Part shown: positions 37,208 through 45,707 of the stretch, piece by piece | How positions within the stretch are numbered: the first letter of the stretch is position 1 | Layout: each line of letters begins with the position of its first letter | Assembly: GCF_008806955.1 (NCBI RefSeq) | Contig: NZ_CP031727.1 | Span: 3,796,001 to 3,860,000 of the forward strand | Reading direction: 5' to 3' | DNA: 64,000 nt | Origin: Cellvibrio sp. KY-YJ-3 | Lineage (GTDB): Bacteria; Pseudomonadota; Gammaproteobacteria; Pseudomonadales; Cellvibrionaceae | The notes under the pieces: model-generated | What the model was told of the DNA's origin: nothing | Database searches by the model: none | The model's input: the letters and a program-made list of their open reading frames with translations, nothing else | Program-made: the position numbers and the translations under genes

Positions 37208-38014
37208 ATGCAGCCTATTGAACCGAAATTATCCTCTGCGGAAAAACACCTAACCGAACTAATGCAAACCAAACCTGCTATACAAAAATTGCGCATTCTC
37301 ACACTGAATATGCATAAAGGATTTACGCCTTTTAACCGATTTATTTTGCCGGAGTTACGTGAGGCGATACGCTCGCTATCCACTGAAATTGTATTTCTCC
37401 AGGAAGTGCACGGTAGTCATAAACAACAAGCAAAGCGCCACGCTACTTGGCCCGAGACATCACAATATGAATATCTAGCAGACACTATTTGGCCAGAGTT
37501 TTCTTACGGACGTAACGCGGTATACCCGCATGGAGATCACGGCAACGCAATACTTAGCAAGTATCCAATTATTCGCTTCCAGAATCTGGATGTTTCAGTA
37601 GGCAAAATCGAGCAACGCGGGATTTTACATACAGTGTTGAAAGTTCCGGGCCACGATGAAGTGCATGCAATTTGTGTACACATGGGGCTGCGCGAACACT
37701 ACCGCACACAACAGTTACAGATGTTATGCAATTTGATTGAGCGTATCCCACCAACGGCACCTATAATTATCGCTGGCGATTTTAATGATTGGCGCAAGCG
37801 TGCCGATAAAATTCTGGCGCGGTGCAACTTGTATGAAGCCTTCGTTAGTGAATATCAGCAACCCGCAAAAAGTTTTCCCGCAAGTTGGCCGTTACTTTGC
37901 TTGGATAGGATTTATGTACGCAATGTCACCACAAAAAATGCCCAGGTTCTATTTCAACGCCCCTGGTCTCACCTTTCCGACCATGCGCCTTTGACGGTGG
38001 ACATTCAGCTATGA
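37208..38014 (+). CDS. Endonuclease/exonuclease/phosphatase family protein, YbhP-like
   Basis: A 268-residue member of the EEP superfamily of metal-dependent phosphodiesterases. The catalytic landmarks are ILTLNMHKG, VFLQEVHG (metal Glu), IAGDFNDW (Asp-Asn) and the C-terminal SDHAPL. It overlaps the cardiolipin synthase gene by 4 bp (ATGA), the same pairing as ybhP-clsB in E. coli, so a role in phospholipid metabolism or stress is plausible. No signal peptide is seen. The exact substrate (nucleic acid, sphingomyelin or inositol-type) is unknown. Confidence 0.87.
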   Translation: MQPIEPKLSSAEKHLTELMQTKPAIQKLRILTLNMHKGFTPFNRFILPELREAIRSLSTEIVFLQEVHGSHKQQAKRHATWPETSQYEYLADTIWPEFSYGRNAVYPHGDHGNAILSKYPIIRFQNLDVSVGKIEQRGILHTVLKVPGHDEVHAICVHMGLREHYRTQQLQMLCNLIERIPPTAPIIIAGDFNDWRKRADKILARCNLYEAFVSEYQQPAKSFPASWPLLCLDRIYVRNVTTKNAQVLFQRPWSHLSDHAPLTVDIQL

Positions 38015-39234
38015 AAAATAATTGGCGTGATGGTAATGACCTTACACTGCTTATTAATGGTGAGGAGTTTTTCCCGCGCGTCTTTGAAAGTCTACGAAAC
38101 GCTCACACAGAAATTTTGCTAGAAACTTTTATTATCAAAGATGACTGTATAGGCCAAACGCTTCAACGGGAATTAATAGCGGCTGCGCAACGGGGAGTGA
38201 AAGTCAATATCACGATAGACGGTTATGGCAGTGGCGATTTAACTGAGGATTTTACAGCGGCACTGATGGCGGCCGGGGTGCGGTTACATATATTTAATCC
38301 GCAACCAAAACGCTGGGGAGTGCACCTGAACGTGTTCAGACGCTTGCATCGTAAACTCATCGTCATTGATCAGAAACTGGCATTTATTGGTGGAATCAAT
38401 TTTTGTTTTGATCACATTAGCAACTCCGGCCCCGATGCCAAACAGGATTATGCCGTTGCAGTACAAGGCCCGGTAGTCGCAGACATTCACCAAACCTGTA
38501 TGCATCTGTTAGTCACTGCCGCGGGCTACAACGAAAAAAACAACCCTATTCAACACACCACGACCACCGAGTCACCCGCTGCCGGTAGCCTACGTGCAAT
38601 TGCTGCCGGTAGCGTCCGTGCAATTGTAGTACAGCGTGATAATGCTCAACACCGCCGGGACATAGAACGGCAATATTTATTGGCTGCACGCACCGCGCAA
38701 AAGCGCCTGGTTATTGCCAATGCGTATTTTTTTCCCGGCTATAGATTATTGCGAGAATTGCGCCGGGCGGCGCGGCGCAAAGTAGAAGTGATTTTAATTT
38801 TGCAGGGCCAATCCGACGTTCCCTTGGCCTGTGCGTTGTCGCGTTTACTTTACAATTATTTACTGCGTGCAGACATCACAATCTATGAGTACTGCAAACG
38901 ACAATTCCATGGCAAAGTAGCCGTTATGGATGAACACTGGGCTACGATTGGATCGAGCAATTTGGACCCGTTGAGCTTGTCATTAAATTTGGAAGCAAAT
39001 CTTGTTATCGAAGATGAAGCGTTTAATCAACAGCTTTACCAAAACCTCATTACCCTCGCTGAACACAGTTGTGAAAAGTTAACACTAAAAAACACCTTGC
39101 GTGGCTTGTGGTGGCGAGCACCACTGATTTTTTTGAGCTTTCATTTCTTGCGTAAATTTCCCACTATCCTGGGCTGGCTACCGGGGCACGCGCATCATTT
39201 ACAACTCGCGACACGCGCCGAACCAAATCCTTGA
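38011..39234 (+). CDS. clsB: Cardiolipin synthase B
   Basis: A 407-residue phospholipase D-superfamily enzyme. Two HKD motifs are visible: LHRKLIVIDQKLAFIGG (about residues 112-128) and FHGKVAVMDEHWATIGSSN (about 303-321). ClsB condenses phosphatidylglycerol with another phospholipid to form cardiolipin at the inner membrane. Start ATG 38011 overlaps the upstream ybhP-like stop, showing translational coupling. Between the motifs a 24-bp tandem duplication encodes AAGSLRAI-AAGSVRAI, an insertion in the loop region that leaves the frame intact. The length matches E. coli ClsB (413 residues). Confidence 0.93.
   Translation: MKNNWRDGNDLTLLINGEEFFPRVFESLRNAHTEILLETFIIKDDCIGQTLQRELIAAAQRGVKVNITIDGYGSGDLTEDFTAALMAAGVRLHIFNPQPKRWGVHLNVFRRLHRKLIVIDQKLAFIGGINFCFDHISNSGPDAKQDYAVAVQGPVVADIHQTCMHLLVTAAGYNEKNNPIQHTTTTESPAAGSLRAIAAGSVRAIVVQRDNAQHRRDIERQYLLAARTAQKRLVIANAYFFPGYRLLRELRRAARRKVEVILILQGQSDVPLACALSRLLYNYLLRADITIYEYCKRQFHGKVAVMDEHWATIGSSNLDPLSLSLNLEANLVIEDEAFNQQLYQNLITLAEHSCEKLTLKNTLRGLWWRAPLIFLSFHFLRKFPTILGWLPGHAHHLQLATRAEPNP
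38578..38625 (+). repeat. 24-bp in-frame tandem duplication within clsB
   Basis: Two adjacent 24-base units starting GCTGCCGGTAGC differ at only two bases (CTA versus GTC codon) and encode AAGSLRAI and AAGSVRAI. A recent slippage duplication in a loop of ClsB is the simplest explanation. Confidence 0.85.
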
Positions 39235-39268
39235 GGGTAGCCTAGAACTTTAAGGCCAGTTTAGAATT

Positions 39269-39544
39269 TTAAGGATAGTTCAGAACTTTTTTAATGTGCT
39301 GGATATTCTCACCTACCCACACCGGATTCACAGCGCCCCAACTCTGAATAGAATAAACACCGTGGGTATTTTGCAGTTGAATATCCAATTCATGAATCGC
39401 GGCGAAGGTATCTTGCGCGGTGCGCCGAGGCATACCGGTAGCCGCGATAATGTTGGGAACAGTGTTAATACCCTGTTCCACCAGATAAGCAACGTAAATC
39501 CGGCGATAAAAGCTGGTTTTGGTTTTGCTGTGTTCACTCATCAT
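39269..39544 (-). CDS. Small winged helix-turn-helix protein
   Basis: A 91-residue protein of a small HTH family conserved in Gammaproteobacteria: FYRRIYVAYLVEQGINTVPNI, then ATGMPRRTAQDTFAAI (recognition helix region) and YSIQSWGAVNPVWV. It is probably a DNA-binding regulator of unknown targets. The frame is open far upstream, but homology begins only here. ATG 39544 or 39541 are the natural starts; a TTG at 39553 has a better AGGAG spacing (eight bases) and may be the real start. It lies downstream of the OYE gene behind a terminator. Confidence 0.72.
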   Translation of the reverse strand: MMSEHSKTKTSFYRRIYVAYLVEQGINTVPNIIAATGMPRRTAQDTFAAIHELDIQLQNTHGVYSIQSWGAVNPVWVGENIQHIKKVLNYP

Positions 39545-39574
39545 ATTAAGCAATGTTAAAACTCCTGAAAAATT

Positions 39575-39605
39575 CAAAAGAACCCACCTGATGCAGGCTC
39601 TTTTG
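39575..39605 (-). terminator. Terminator after the OYE gene
   Basis: On the minus strand CAAAAGAGCC pairs with GGTTCTTTTG (one G-U pair) and is followed by GAATTTTT, 16 bp after the stop at 39621. Confidence 0.65.
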
Positions 39606-39620
39606 ATTTGATTACCTATA

Positions 39621-40697
39621 TCAATCAGCCATCGTCGGGTAATCAGTATAACCGACAGCATCGGCGGTATAAAAAGTAGATGAGTCAGGTGCATTGAGCG
39701 ATGCGCCCAGTTTAAAGCGGGCAGGTAAATCCGGATTCGCAAGAAACGGAACGCCGAATGCAATTGCATCTACTTTTCCCGCAGCAATGGCCGCCGCGGC
39801 TTCGTCGGCTGAATAGCCCATATTGCCTACTAACACCCCTTTATAATGCTCACGCGCCGGTGTCATAACATCACCTTGCTGCGCCTGAAAAAAATCACCG
39901 CGCATCATATGCAAATACCCGAGATTAAAATCATTCAAACGTTTTGCCAACCAGGTGGTAAGTGCGATGGGATCGCTGTCGATCATGCTGTTGTAACTAT
40001 TGAGGGGCGACAAACGCAAACCAACCTGCTTGCTATCCCACACTTCGCATACAGCGGCAATCACTTCCAGCAGCAAACGTGCCCGATTCTCAATCGGTCC
40101 ACCATAGGCACCGCTACGCTTGTTCGAACCATCGCGCAGGAATTGATCCAACAGATAGCCATTAGCACCATGCACCTCTACGCCATCAAAACCAGCTGCT
40201 TTTGCATTGATCGCCGCTTGTTTAAACCCGGCAACAATCCCCGGCAATTCGTCATCTGTTAAGGCGCGCGGTTCGGTATAGGGTAATTTACCTTCAGGCG
40301 TATGCACTTCATCCTCAATCGCAATAGCACTCGGCGCAACGGGTTGTTTTCCATCGTTAAGGGCGGGATGACAAGCGCGACCGCCATGCCATATTTGCAA
40401 GAAGATCCTGCCACCTTTGGCGTGAACCGCATCGGTCACTAAACGCCAACCATCAATCTGGGCCTGCGAGTGAACTCCCGGCTCTTGCCAAAAAGCCGAG
40501 TTTCCCTCCATCGCCATAGTGGCTTCGGCTATGATTAAACCGGCGCTAGCACGCTGGGCATAATATTCAGCCATCAGTGCATTGGGCTGATGTTCAAGAC
40601 CGGCGCGGCAGCGAGTAAGGGGTGCCATCCAGACGCGATTAGGAAACTCAAGGCTGCCCATCTTCAAGGGGCGAAAAAGGATTTCGATAGTGCTCAT
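39621..40697 (-). CDS. Old Yellow Enzyme family alkene reductase (NemA-like)
   Basis: A 358-residue FMN-dependent ene-reductase. Typical motifs: LFRPLKMGSLEFPNRVWMAPLTRCRA, the substrate-site HGANGYLLDQFLRDGSN (His-Asn pair), and YGGPIENRARLLLEV. It reduces activated C=C bonds such as N-ethylmaleimide and nitrate esters with NADPH. In WHGGRACHP the family usually has WHVGR; the change is outside the catalytic pair. It is divergent from corA with dyads in the shared promoter region. No NemR-type regulator is adjacent. Confidence 0.93.
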   Translation of the reverse strand: MSTIEILFRPLKMGSLEFPNRVWMAPLTRCRAGLEHQPNALMAEYYAQRASAGLIIAEATMAMEGNSAFWQEPGVHSQAQIDGWRLVTDAVHAKGGRIFLQIWHGGRACHPALNDGKQPVAPSAIAIEDEVHTPEGKLPYTEPRALTDDELPGIVAGFKQAAINAKAAGFDGVEVHGANGYLLDQFLRDGSNKRSGAYGGPIENRARLLLEVIAAVCEVWDSKQVGLRLSPLNSYNSMIDSDPIALTTWLAKRLNDFNLGYLHMMRGDFFQAQQGDVMTPAREHYKGVLVGNMGYSADEAAAAIAAGKVDAIAFGVPFLANPDLPARFKLGASLNAPDSSTFYTADAVGYTDYPTMAD

Positions 40698-40731
40698 AAA
40701 AACTCCGGTTAGCAGGTTGTTGAATAAGTTG

Positions 40732-40804
40732 TAAGCGATTCGGTACGCTTAAGCTGATTGAAACGATCAACCTGAGAGGGATAAGGTGTTTTATCACTAC
40801 CTTA
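40732..40804. promoter_or_regulatory. Inverted repeats between OYE and corA
   Basis: TAAGCG...CGCTTA (40732-40751) and TAAGGT...ACCTTA (40782-40804) are dyads in the 151-bp divergent region. Either could be an operator for the OYE gene, as TetR-type NemR sites are in E. coli, but the sequences do not match a known box. Confidence 0.3.
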
Positions 40805-40848
40805 ACACCCGGTAATCAATTTCACGCATTTTTTACGGAGAATTGCAC

Positions 40849-41814
40849 ATGCTCATCAACTGCGTCGCTTATCAAGAGGGGAAAAAGCTTTGCAGTATTC
40901 CCGTCGAAGAAATAAGTGATTATGTGAAAAAAACCGACTGTTTTGTATGGGTAGCCTTAAAGGATGCAGAGCCTACGGAATTGCAACAAATGCAGCAGGA
41001 ATTTTGCTTGCATGAACTAGCAGTAGAAGATGCCCATACAGGTCATCAACGTCCTAAAATTGAAGAGTATGGCGATTCGTTGTTTGCGGTGATGCACACT
41101 GTGGAATTTGTTGACGGTGAATTAAATGTTGGCGAAGTGGATGTATTTGTCGGTGAAAATTATGTGCTCTCTACCCGCAACCGTACCCAACAAGGTTTTC
41201 TCGGGGTGCGCGCCCGTTGCGAGCGCGAGCAGCATCACCTTGTGCAGGGTTCGGCATTTGTATTTTATGCCTTGATGGATGCCGTAGTAGATCGCTACTT
41301 TCCGATAGTCGTCGCATTTGAAACCGAATTGGAAACGATTGAAGACCAAATATTTACCAAAGGCTCCCAACGTACCAACATCGAGCGGCTGTATGAATTA
41401 AAACGGAAAGTAACCATTTTAAAACACGCAGTGGCACCACTCATGGAAGCCGTAGGCAAATTGGATGGTGGACGAGTGCCGCCCATTGTTGCCAATACCA
41501 AAGATTATTTCCGCGATGTACACGATCACCTTTACCGTATCAATACGTCTATCGATGCCATCCGCGACACTATAGGCACTGCCATTCAGGTGAACTTATC
41601 CATGGTGAGCATCGACGAAAGTGAAGTAAATAAACGTCTCGCCGCCTGGGCCGCCATATTTGCAGTAGCCACTGCATTTGTAGGTATCTGGGGGATGAAC
41701 TTTGAGCACATGCCGGAACTAAAATGGAAATACGGCTATCCGGTGTCATTGGGCATTGTCTCGGTAATTTGTGTGTACTTGTATTACCGGTTTAAAAAAT
41801 CGGGCTGGCTGTAA
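40849..41814 (+). CDS. corA: CorA-type magnesium/cobalt transporter
   Basis: A 321-residue CorA-family channel. A long cytoplasmic N-terminal funnel is followed by two C-terminal transmembrane helices, with the signature GMN in GIWGMNFEHMPEL between them and the second helix ending in YYRFKKSGWL. The protein forms a pentamer that admits Mg2+, Co2+ or Ni2+ (some family members export Zn2+). I start at ATG 40849, with GGAG eight bases upstream; a TTG six bases earlier is less likely. A strong terminator follows immediately. Confidence 0.93.
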   Translation: MLINCVAYQEGKKLCSIPVEEISDYVKKTDCFVWVALKDAEPTELQQMQQEFCLHELAVEDAHTGHQRPKIEEYGDSLFAVMHTVEFVDGELNVGEVDVFVGENYVLSTRNRTQQGFLGVRARCEREQHHLVQGSAFVFYALMDAVVDRYFPIVVAFETELETIEDQIFTKGSQRTNIERLYELKRKVTILKHAVAPLMEAVGKLDGGRVPPIVANTKDYFRDVHDHLYRINTSIDAIRDTIGTAIQVNLSMVSIDESEVNKRLAAWAAIFAVATAFVGIWGMNFEHMPELKWKYGYPVSLGIVSVICVYLYYRFKKSGWL

Positions 41815-41815
41815 T

Positions 41816-41846
41816 AAAAAATCACCGCGCAAGGCGGTGATTTTTT
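41816..41846. terminator. Terminator after corA
   Basis: A 13-bp stem, AAAAAATCACCGC with GCGGTGATTTTTT, and a 5-base loop lie directly after the corA stop; the same hairpin can terminate the convergent cyclase gene. Confidence 0.9.
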
Positions 41847-41863
41847 CGACGAACAAGCTCATT

Positions 41864-43597
41864 TCAGCTTATAGCTTCCTGCAGGTTTTTAATCGCCTCA
41901 ACGGCAAAGCACTCAATGTACTCACCCTGCGCAATTGCGCCTATGGATTTTTTCAAGGGTACACGACGTGGGGTGAATTCAAATAATTCACTGCGCTCGG
42001 CGTAGTGGCGCACGCGCTGGCTCACCAATACCTCGCCCGGTTCAGCCGCAGCTTCCATACGCGCCGCCATGCTCACAGCGACGCCTTCCAAATCGGGAAT
42101 ATCGGTCACTTCGTTGTGCACCACTAACACTTCACCCAACTCAACACCAATGCGCAGCTCAAAACCAGCGGCACGCAATACGTTGCGGATCATGCACGCG
42201 CAGGATAGACCGGCGGTGGCATTTTTAAAGGTGACGCGCAATGAGTCCCCCTCCATGTTCGGGTGCCCAGCGGCGAATTTTTTCAGGATGGGTTTTACCA
42301 AACCGCGAAACAGCGACAACTTTTCCGAGAGTTCACCATCCGACCATTTGGAAAACCCTTTGAGATCCATAAACAAAATGGTGAGGTTTCGCACCTGCTC
42401 GTGTTCATGATCTACCGCCAATTCCAATAAGCGCGGCCAAAATTCTTCGCGAATCGCCGCAACTTTTTCTTTGAGTTGAAAATGTAACTGGGTATTGTTG
42501 CGCAACATTAGCTGCGCCAATTGAATACGCTCTGCTTCTGCCTGCAATTGGTTTTTTAATTCCGTGGGGTTGTGACTACCCACCTCCTCCACCACAAATT
42601 TAACCAGCGCGCCACCAGCCACATCACTGATGGATTTCAAACGCAAAATAGTACCCCAATGCACTGCCGCCAAATGCTCGATAAAAATAGGCAAGGTGGC
42701 CAATTCATGATCCGCCAGGCGATAGGGGTAACGCAATTCAATAGTAATTGCCTCGGCAAAAATACGCTCAAATTCATGGGGCCGATACGTTGTTTTTTGT
42801 TTTGCGGATTTATCCCAAAAACTGTGGGTGCAACGAATATTATTAATTACCCAATTGGCCATATTGGCGTTCCAGAGCTTGGCACCACTGAGCTGGGTAT
42901 TAATTAATTTTGCTTTGGCTAAGTTTGCTTCGCGCAAATCGCAATTACTGAGATCGGCATTAGTAAAATCGACTTTGTTCAAATCCATCCCGCGTAAACT
43001 TACGCCGGCTAAATTGACTGATTTACATTGTGCGCCCGTTAAATTGGCATCTTGTAGATCGCAATCCTGTAAACAGGCACCAACCAACAAAGCACCGGAT
43101 AAATCCGCACCGCGCAAATTGGCACCGGTTAAATCGGTGTTGGTTAAATCCACACGCGCCAACTGTTGGCCTTCCAAATTACTGCCAGCTAACGAAACAT
43201 CGCGCAGCATTAAACCGCTAATGTCCTGACCGCGAAAATCAATGTGCTCTAAAGTGGCATTTGTGGTGTTCGCAGTGAGTAAATTTGCAAGGCGCAACTG
43301 TGAATAACTTAAATCGCAGCGGGTTAAATTGGTCGCAATTAATTTTGCCTGTGAAAAATCATTGTGCTGCAACTGCGAGCTATCACAATTGGCCCAAATT
43401 AAGTCCGCCTGTTTAAACACGCAGTGGGTAATAGTGGCATTACGTAACGACACTTTGGAAAGATCGTAATGGCTCAAATCCATTGCTGTTAATTCAACAC
43501 CGTCTAAATTGATGGTGGCTGGTGCGCCTTTTTTGCGCCACTGGTTCCAGGCGCTCGCGCCCTGTCTCAGTTCATGTAGTATCCGTTCTTGATTCAT
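41864..43597 (-). CDS. Pentapeptide-repeat / class III nucleotidyl cyclase-like fusion
   Basis: A 577-residue cytoplasmic protein. Residues about 30-265 are some forty pentapeptide repeats of the A(D/N)Lxx type, predicting a right-handed quadrilateral beta-helix. After a helical linker, a class III adenylate/guanylate cyclase homology domain (about 400-570) has the first metal Asp in ILFMDLKGFS and the second in MEGDSLRVTF, plus VSMAARMEAAAEPGEV. The Lys normally before the GD motif is absent and the transition-state Asn of NxAAR is Ser. The metal site is therefore intact while base and transition-state residues are altered; activity or substrate may differ. Convergent with corA; the 328 bp upstream (43598-43925) contain no recognised gene. 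Confidence 0.85.
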   Translation of the reverse strand: MNQERILHELRQGASAWNQWRKKGAPATINLDGVELTAMDLSHYDLSKVSLRNATITHCVFKQADLIWANCDSSQLQHNDFSQAKLIATNLTRCDLSYSQLRLANLLTANTTNATLEHIDFRGQDISGLMLRDVSLAGSNLEGQQLARVDLTNTDLTGANLRGADLSGALLVGACLQDCDLQDANLTGAQCKSVNLAGVSLRGMDLNKVDFTNADLSNCDLREANLAKAKLINTQLSGAKLWNANMANWVINNIRCTHSFWDKSAKQKTTYRPHEFERIFAEAITIELRYPYRLADHELATLPIFIEHLAAVHWGTILRLKSISDVAGGALVKFVVEEVGSHNPTELKNQLQAEAERIQLAQLMLRNNTQLHFQLKEKVAAIREEFWPRLLELAVDHEHEQVRNLTILFMDLKGFSKWSDGELSEKLSLFRGLVKPILKKFAAGHPNMEGDSLRVTFKNATAGLSCACMIRNVLRAAGFELRIGVELGEVLVVHNEVTDIPDLEGVAVSMAARMEAAAEPGEVLVSQRVRHYAERSELFEFTPRRVPLKKSIGAIAQGEYIECFAVEAIKNLQEAIS

Positions 43598-43925
43598 GTA
43601 TTCCGTCTGGATCGTCTGTAGATGGTGGATGTTATGGCGCGTTCAGTGTGAAAGCACGAGGCTCACAACAGGCGCTCTGGATTAATTATCAAGTACTGCA
43701 GGCTGGGCATTTTACGTTCAATTGCCCTACAGAGTCATGTACTTGTATACACCCACTAACCCAAGGTGTTAGCAACTGTACGACTCCCCCCGCAACCAGC
43801 ATCCAATCGGGCGTTTTCCGGGGAATGCTTTAACTCGGGGGAGGCTTTCTTTATAGTACGCCCGCTGAAAAAATTCTCCCGTTATTGGCCCTGGCCGATG
43901 ACTTTTTCTACCGAGGTTTAGCCCC
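43598..43925. other. Intergenic region with divergent promoters, no gene seen
   Basis: The 328 bp between the cyclase fusion and ettA starts show no coding potential, RNA gene or repeat I can support. They presumably carry the promoters of both genes; TATAGT at about 43853 is a possible -10 for ettA but lacks a good -35. Confidence 0.4.
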
Positions 43926-45590
43926 ATGGCTCAATACGTATACAGCATGCACCGGCTTGGCAAAGTTGTGCCACCCAAGCGTGAAATTTTGAAAGACATC
44001 TCCCTGTCATTTTTCCCCGGCGCCAAAATCGGTGTGCTCGGCCTGAACGGCTCGGGAAAATCTACCCTGCTGCGCATTATGGCGGGTGTGGATCAGGATT
44101 TTAACGGCGAAGCCCGCCCTATGCCGGGTATCAAAATCGGCTACTTGCCGCAGGAACCACAGCTAGACCCAGCCAAAGACGTGCTGGGCAACGTGCAGGA
44201 CGGTGTGCGCGAAGCGGTAGATGCGCTGGCCGAGCTGGATGCCATCTACGCCGCCTACGCCGAACCCGATGCCGACTTTGATGAACTCGCCAAAAAGCAA
44301 GCCAAGTGCGAAGACATCATCCAGGCGTGGGATGCGCACAACCTGCAGCACACGTTGGAAGTTGCGGCCGATGCCTTGCGCCTGCCGCCGTGGGATGCAG
44401 ACGTGACCGTCCTCTCCGGTGGTGAACGTCGCCGTGTGGCGCTCTGCCGCCTCTTGCTGTCGCGCCCCGACATGCTCTTGCTCGACGAACCTACCAACCA
44501 CCTGGATGCTGAATCCGTTTACTGGTTGGAACAATTCCTTCACAGCTTCGCTGGCACCGTAGTGGCCATTACCCACGACCGCTACTTCCTCGATAACGCC
44601 GCCGGTTGGATTCTGGAACTCGACCGCGGCCACGGCATTCCCTACGAGGGCAACTACACCAGCTGGCTGGAACAGAAAGATGCCCGTTTGGAGCAGGAAC
44701 AACGTGCGGAAGCTGCGCACCAGAAAGCCCTGAAAACCGAATTGGAATGGGTACGCCAAAACCCCAAAGGCCGCCAAGCCAAGAGCAAGGCGCGTCTGGC
44801 GCGTTTTGATGAATTGCAATCGCAAGAATTCCAGGCCCGTAACGAAACCAACGAGATCTACATTCCGCCGGGTGAGCGTTTGGGCGACAAAGTCATCGTG
44901 CTGGAAAACGTGAGCAAGGGTTATGGCGATCGCTTGTTGATCGACAACTTGTCACTGAGCATCCCTAAAGGTGCTGTGGTGGGTATTGTCGGTGGTAACG
45001 GTGCGGGTAAATCTACCCTGTTCCGCATGATTGCAGGCACTGAAAAACCCGATAGCGGTACTGTGACTATTGGCGACACCGTAAAAGTGGCCTACGTAGA
45101 ACAGAGCCGTGAAAATCTGGACGATAAAAAATCGGTATGGGAAGCGGTATCCGACGGTTTGGATATTTTGAAAATCGGCAACTACGAAGTTAGCTCGCGC
45201 TCCTACTTGGGTCGTTTTAACTTCAAGGGTGGCGATCAACAAAAACGTGTGGGTGAACTCTCCGGTGGTGAGCGCGGCCGCTTGCACTTGGCCAACACAT
45301 TGAAGCAAGGCGCCAACGTACTCCTGCTCGACGAACCGTCAAACGATTTGGATATCGAAACCCTGCGCGCGCTGGAAGATGCGATCCTCGCCTTCCCCGG
45401 CTGCGTATTGGTGATCTCGCATGACCGCTGGTTCCTCGATCGTATCGCAACGCATATCCTCGCTTACGAAGGTGATTCCGATATTGTTTTCTTTGAAGGC
45501 AACTACACGGAATACCACGAGGATTTCGTCAAACGTAAGGGGCATGATTCACAGCCGAAGCGGATGAAGTACAAACCGCTCAAGGCGTAA
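43926..45590 (+). CDS. ettA: Energy-dependent translational throttle protein EttA (ABC-F)
   Basis: A 554-residue ABC-F ATPase with two nucleotide-binding domains. Walker A motifs GLNGSGKST and GGNGAGKST, signature motifs LSGGERRRVALCRLL and LSGGERGRLHLANTL, and Walker B LLLDEPTNHLD and LLLDEPSNDLD are intact. The arm and P-site tRNA-interaction motif regions lie between and within the domains. EttA binds the ribosomal E site and gates entry into the elongation cycle according to the ATP/ADP ratio. The N-terminal MAQYVYSMHRLGKVVPPK is diagnostic for EttA rather than other ABC-F proteins. Monocistronic with its own terminator. Confidence 0.97.
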   Translation: MAQYVYSMHRLGKVVPPKREILKDISLSFFPGAKIGVLGLNGSGKSTLLRIMAGVDQDFNGEARPMPGIKIGYLPQEPQLDPAKDVLGNVQDGVREAVDALAELDAIYAAYAEPDADFDELAKKQAKCEDIIQAWDAHNLQHTLEVAADALRLPPWDADVTVLSGGERRRVALCRLLLSRPDMLLLDEPTNHLDAESVYWLEQFLHSFAGTVVAITHDRYFLDNAAGWILELDRGHGIPYEGNYTSWLEQKDARLEQEQRAEAAHQKALKTELEWVRQNPKGRQAKSKARLARFDELQSQEFQARNETNEIYIPPGERLGDKVIVLENVSKGYGDRLLIDNLSLSIPKGAVVGIVGGNGAGKSTLFRMIAGTEKPDSGTVTIGDTVKVAYVEQSRENLDDKKSVWEAVSDGLDILKIGNYEVSSRSYLGRFNFKGGDQQKRVGELSGGERGRLHLANTLKQGANVLLLDEPSNDLDIETLRALEDAILAFPGCVLVISHDRWFLDRIATHILAYEGDSDIVFFEGNYTEYHEDFVKRKGHDSQPKRMKYKPLKA

Positions 45591-45599
45591 AAAGAAAGC

Positions 45600-45632
45600 A
45601 AAAGGCAGCCGTAAAAAGCTGCCTTTTTTTTC
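45600..45632 (+). terminator. Terminator after ettA
   Basis: AAAGGCAGC and GCTGCCTTT with an 8-base loop are followed by a run of T. Confidence 0.9.
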
Positions 45633-45707
45633 GCCTGTGTCACACTCCACCAAACCTGCACGCTCAATAAATACAACGACAATCACCACAACACTTGGGG
45701 AGTTTCC

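Noticed and set aside
44163..44825. 220-codon antisense frame inside ettA
   Set aside because: Shadow of a strongly coding gene; sequence is low-complexity Val/Gly-rich and has no translation signals.
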